In this document: piece after piece, positions 7,001 through 8,049 of the stretch
Numbering within the stretch: the first letter of the stretch is position 1
Layout of the letters: each line of letters starts with the position of its first letter
Assembly: GCA_902797195.1 (NCBI GenBank)
Contig: CADBRY010000131.1
Coordinates: 1 to 8,049, forward strand
DNA: 8,049 bases
DNA from: an uncultured Eubacteriales bacterium
GTDB taxonomy: Bacteria; Bacillota; Clostridia; Peptostreptococcales; Anaerovoracaceae
Direction of reading: 5' to 3'
Translations under genes and position numbers: made by a program
Notes under the pieces: model-generated
What the model was told of the DNA's origin: nothing
The model's input: only the letters and a program-made list of their open reading frames with translations
The model's database searches: none

Positions 7001-8049
7001 CTATATCCAGAATGAAATCCACTCCGGGAAGGAACTCTTCCGCAGCCTTGTAGTGAGCCATTGTCTCTATTTCGCCCATATCAGCCTTGAATGCGGTTTT
7101 AATAAGCTGTTCACCATATCCTGTTACCGCAGTCTTGGCGATCACCGTGCCCTCAGGGAGGAGATCGTAGACCTCCTTGAGCATTTCGATTATGGGCGCT
7201 ATTGGCTTTCCTCTGTTGTTTCTGTAAAAAGTATAGAGGACATTTTTGTCCTGATCTATCAGTACGGATTTTGTTGTGGTAGAGCCTGCATCTATACCAA
7301 GATAAAGATCTCCGGATGCTTCCTTGATGTCCTTTCTTGCAACCTTGGCTCTGTCGTGTCTTGCCTTGAATTCGTCATATTCCTCTTGGCTGGAGAACAG
7401 TGGCTCGATAAGAGCCGTATCCCTCATCTCACCCTGGGACGAATCCCTTAGTCTGCCCACTATGTCGGAAAGTGTGGTCATGTCGTGGTCCTGAGCCAGA
7501 TAAGCGGCTCCTATGGCAACGAAGAAACGGGAGTTATCGGGAAAAATAACATCTTCCGGTTTGATGTCCAGCGTCTCAATGAATCTCTTCCTCAGTTCCG
7601 GCAGAAATGAAAGAGGTCCGCCGAGAAAAGCGATCTTACCTCTGATGGGATGTCCGCAGGCAAGCCCTGATATGGTCTGGTCCACCACAGCCTGGAATAT
7701 GGATGCGGCAAGGTCCTCGATCTTGGCTCCGTCATTTATAAGCGGCTGGATATCCGTCTTGGCGAATACGCCGCACCTAGCGGCTATTGGATAAATAAGA
7801 GTATGTTTTGATGCCGCCTCGTTAAGTCCGTCGGCATCGGTATTGAGAAGAACAGCCATCTGATCGATGAAGGCACCTGTACCACCTGCACATGTACCGT
7901 TCATGCGCTGCTCGATGGTCTGCCCGTAGAAGGTGATCTTCGCGTCCTCGCCGCCCAGCTCGATAGCCGTATCCGTCTGCGGGATCAGTTCCTCCACCGC
8001 CCTGCTGCACGCGATCACTTCCTGCTCGAAAGGAACCTTCACCAGCTTC
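4023..8049 (-). CDS. Giant 2-hydroxyacyl-CoA dehydratase/activase fusion (5' end outside window)
   Basis: The family couples ATP hydrolysis to low-potential electron transfer from a [4Fe-4S] activator (HgdC, BcrA/D) to an iron-sulfur acceptor (HgdAB, BcrBC). Here 1341 codons are visible and the frame is open at the right edge. A GTG at 8042 is not the start: the reading continues as K-L before it, and the first ATPase lacks its N-terminal phosphate loop. Roughly 80 residues are probably missing. Counting the GTG as residue 1, the modules are:
- ATPase 1, to about 183: ELGGEDAK 28-35, CAGGTGAF from C51, RCGVF C90.
- ATPase 2, about 245-505, complete: GIDAGSTTTK 249, DIGGQDMK 346, C371/C375, RCTVF C410.
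- Four-cysteine module: C532, C535, C539, C558.
- Dehydratase-like module 1 (DUF2229 type), about 595-910: ACYPAK C648, C690, C862.
- Dehydratase-like module 2, about 935-1315: ACYP C987, GGQCR C1022, NQCGEG C1253, C1276 and C1282.
It should be cytosolic; there are no membrane segments. The substrate is unknown. Similar giant proteins occur in Clostridia without an assigned reaction. Confidence 0.9.
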   Translation of the reverse strand, partial: KLVKVPFEQEVIACSRAVEELIPQTDTAIELGGEDAKITFYGQTIEQRMNGTCAGGTGAFIDQMAVLLNTDADGLNEAASKHTLIYPIAARCGVFAKTDIQPLINDGAKIEDLAASIFQAVVDQTISGLACGHPIRGKIAFLGGPLSFLPELRKRFIETLDIKPEDVIFPDNSRFFVAIGAAYLAQDHDMTTLSDIVGRLRDSSQGEMRDTALIEPLFSSQEEYDEFKARHDRAKVARKDIKEASGDLYLGIDAGSTTTKSVLIDQDKNVLYTFYRNNRGKPIAPIIEMLKEVYDLLPEGTVIAKTAVTGYGEQLIKTAFKADMGEIETMAHYKAAEEFLPGVDFILDIGGQDMKCMKIKDKALYNIMLNEACSSGCGSFIETYAKSVNMSVPDFAEAAIFAKGPVDLGTRCTVFMNSKVKQAQKEGATIGDISAGLSYSVIKNALYKVIKLRNPEDAGDKIVVQGGTFLNEAVLRSIEKILGKEVVRPDISGLMGAFGCALIARDNHEKGETSTLIGREELDDFDVSTSTTRCRFCENNCLLTINKFSDGSRLITGNRCERGAGHVDVESELPNLIQYKQKRLFDYRSIPPENAPRGIIAIPRVLNMFENYPFWHTFFTSLGFSVVLSPMSRKTIYEQGMDTISSDTACYPAKLVHGHIKSLIKDGHKLIFYPSINYERVEDDKQPNHYNCPIVATYPEVIANNMDEIIQEEGVEFLHPFLPYDDDRRLVRELTGVFAKKGIPADDIARAVRKARAEDERYHRDVQKAGEEALKYGETHGVKSIVLAGRPYHADPEINHGIDKMINTFGMIVLTDDSVAHLAKLERPLRVLDQWVYHSRMYRAAVFAGTREDVELIQLNSFGCGLDAVTTDQVEEICHQNNKLYTVLKIDEGSNLGAAKIRIRSLKAAINEREKNEVKPIPDNSPFERPLFTKEMRQEYTVMMPQMSPIHFRLLEKMMRSCGYRAVQLPPVTTNAVEEGLKYVNNDACYPTIVTLGQTIAALKSEKFDPDRTAVFMSQTGGQCRASNYISLLRKALKDLDMAQIPVISVNAAGLEQNPGFKLADPKLIKRGMMAVIYGDLFMRVLYATRPYEATPGSANELYEIWNRIAEENVQNGNMKQFRKNVKKIVEDFDALPLKDIKKPKVGVVGEILVKYHPTANNDIVDVIEEEGGEAVVLDLMDFLLYGMYNKEFNFKHLSGSYGEMVGNKAAISFIEHYRAPMRKALRESKRFTEPARIEETAESASQVISLGNQCGEGWLLTGEMVELINNGVENIACLQPFACLPNHVTGKGMMKAMRKFSPKANIVAIDFDPGASHVNQLNRIKLMMTTAHKNLKDELS

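Noticed and set aside
8040..8042. GTG as the start of the giant dehydratase/activase protein
   Set aside because: The frame stays open to the window edge, no ribosome binding site can be assessed, and the first ATPase module would lack its N-terminal phosphate-binding strands. It is an internal valine codon.
1..8049. Mobile element, CRISPR array, phage or defence system
   Set aside because: No transposase, integrase, direct-repeat array, terminal inverted repeats or defence-type genes were seen. The genes are housekeeping or metabolic, with uniform strand and base composition.

Overview
The window looks like a piece of chromosome from a strictly anaerobic Clostridia-type Firmicute. The grounds are protein character only: a huge oxygen-sensitive-type 2-hydroxyacyl-CoA dehydratase/activase fusion, HtpG, YebC and PolA sequences of clostridial flavour, strong AGGAGG-type ribosome binding sites and a near-consensus sigma-A promoter. 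The genus cannot be named from the sequence alone. Every gene lies on the minus strand, so transcription runs from right to left.

Layout in transcription order. (1) 8049 to 4023: most of one giant gene, open at the right edge. It fuses two BcrA/HgdC-like ATPase modules, a four-cysteine module and two HgdB/DUF2229-like dehydratase modules. (2) 4026 to 3998: a TTGATA-17-TATACT promoter overlapping the stop codon of that gene. (3) 3947 to 3216: yebC, a TACO1/YebC-family translation factor, followed by a weak terminator-like hairpin. (4) About 3179 to 3011: a structured non-coding RNA that I read as 6S RNA (ssrS). It has a long rod, an open central bubble with a small hairpin on its 3' strand, and a closing stem running into a T tract. 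(5) 2942 to 1044: htpG, the bacterial Hsp90. (6) 1007 to beyond the left edge: polA, of which the complete 5'-3' exonuclease domain and the start of the linker are visible.

How the parts fit together: yebC, 6S RNA, htpG and polA are general housekeeping functions (translation, RNA polymerase regulation, protein folding, DNA repair). They share a strand with short gaps, and htpG and polA probably share a transcript (36 bp gap). The giant gene is a separate transcriptional unit, judging from the fresh promoter after it. The items most worth a second look are that fusion protein, which appears to carry an ATP-driven electron activator and its acceptor in one chain, and the 6S RNA in the yebC-htpG gap. 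The 6S RNA is easily missed because an upstream-extended htpG reading frame runs through it.
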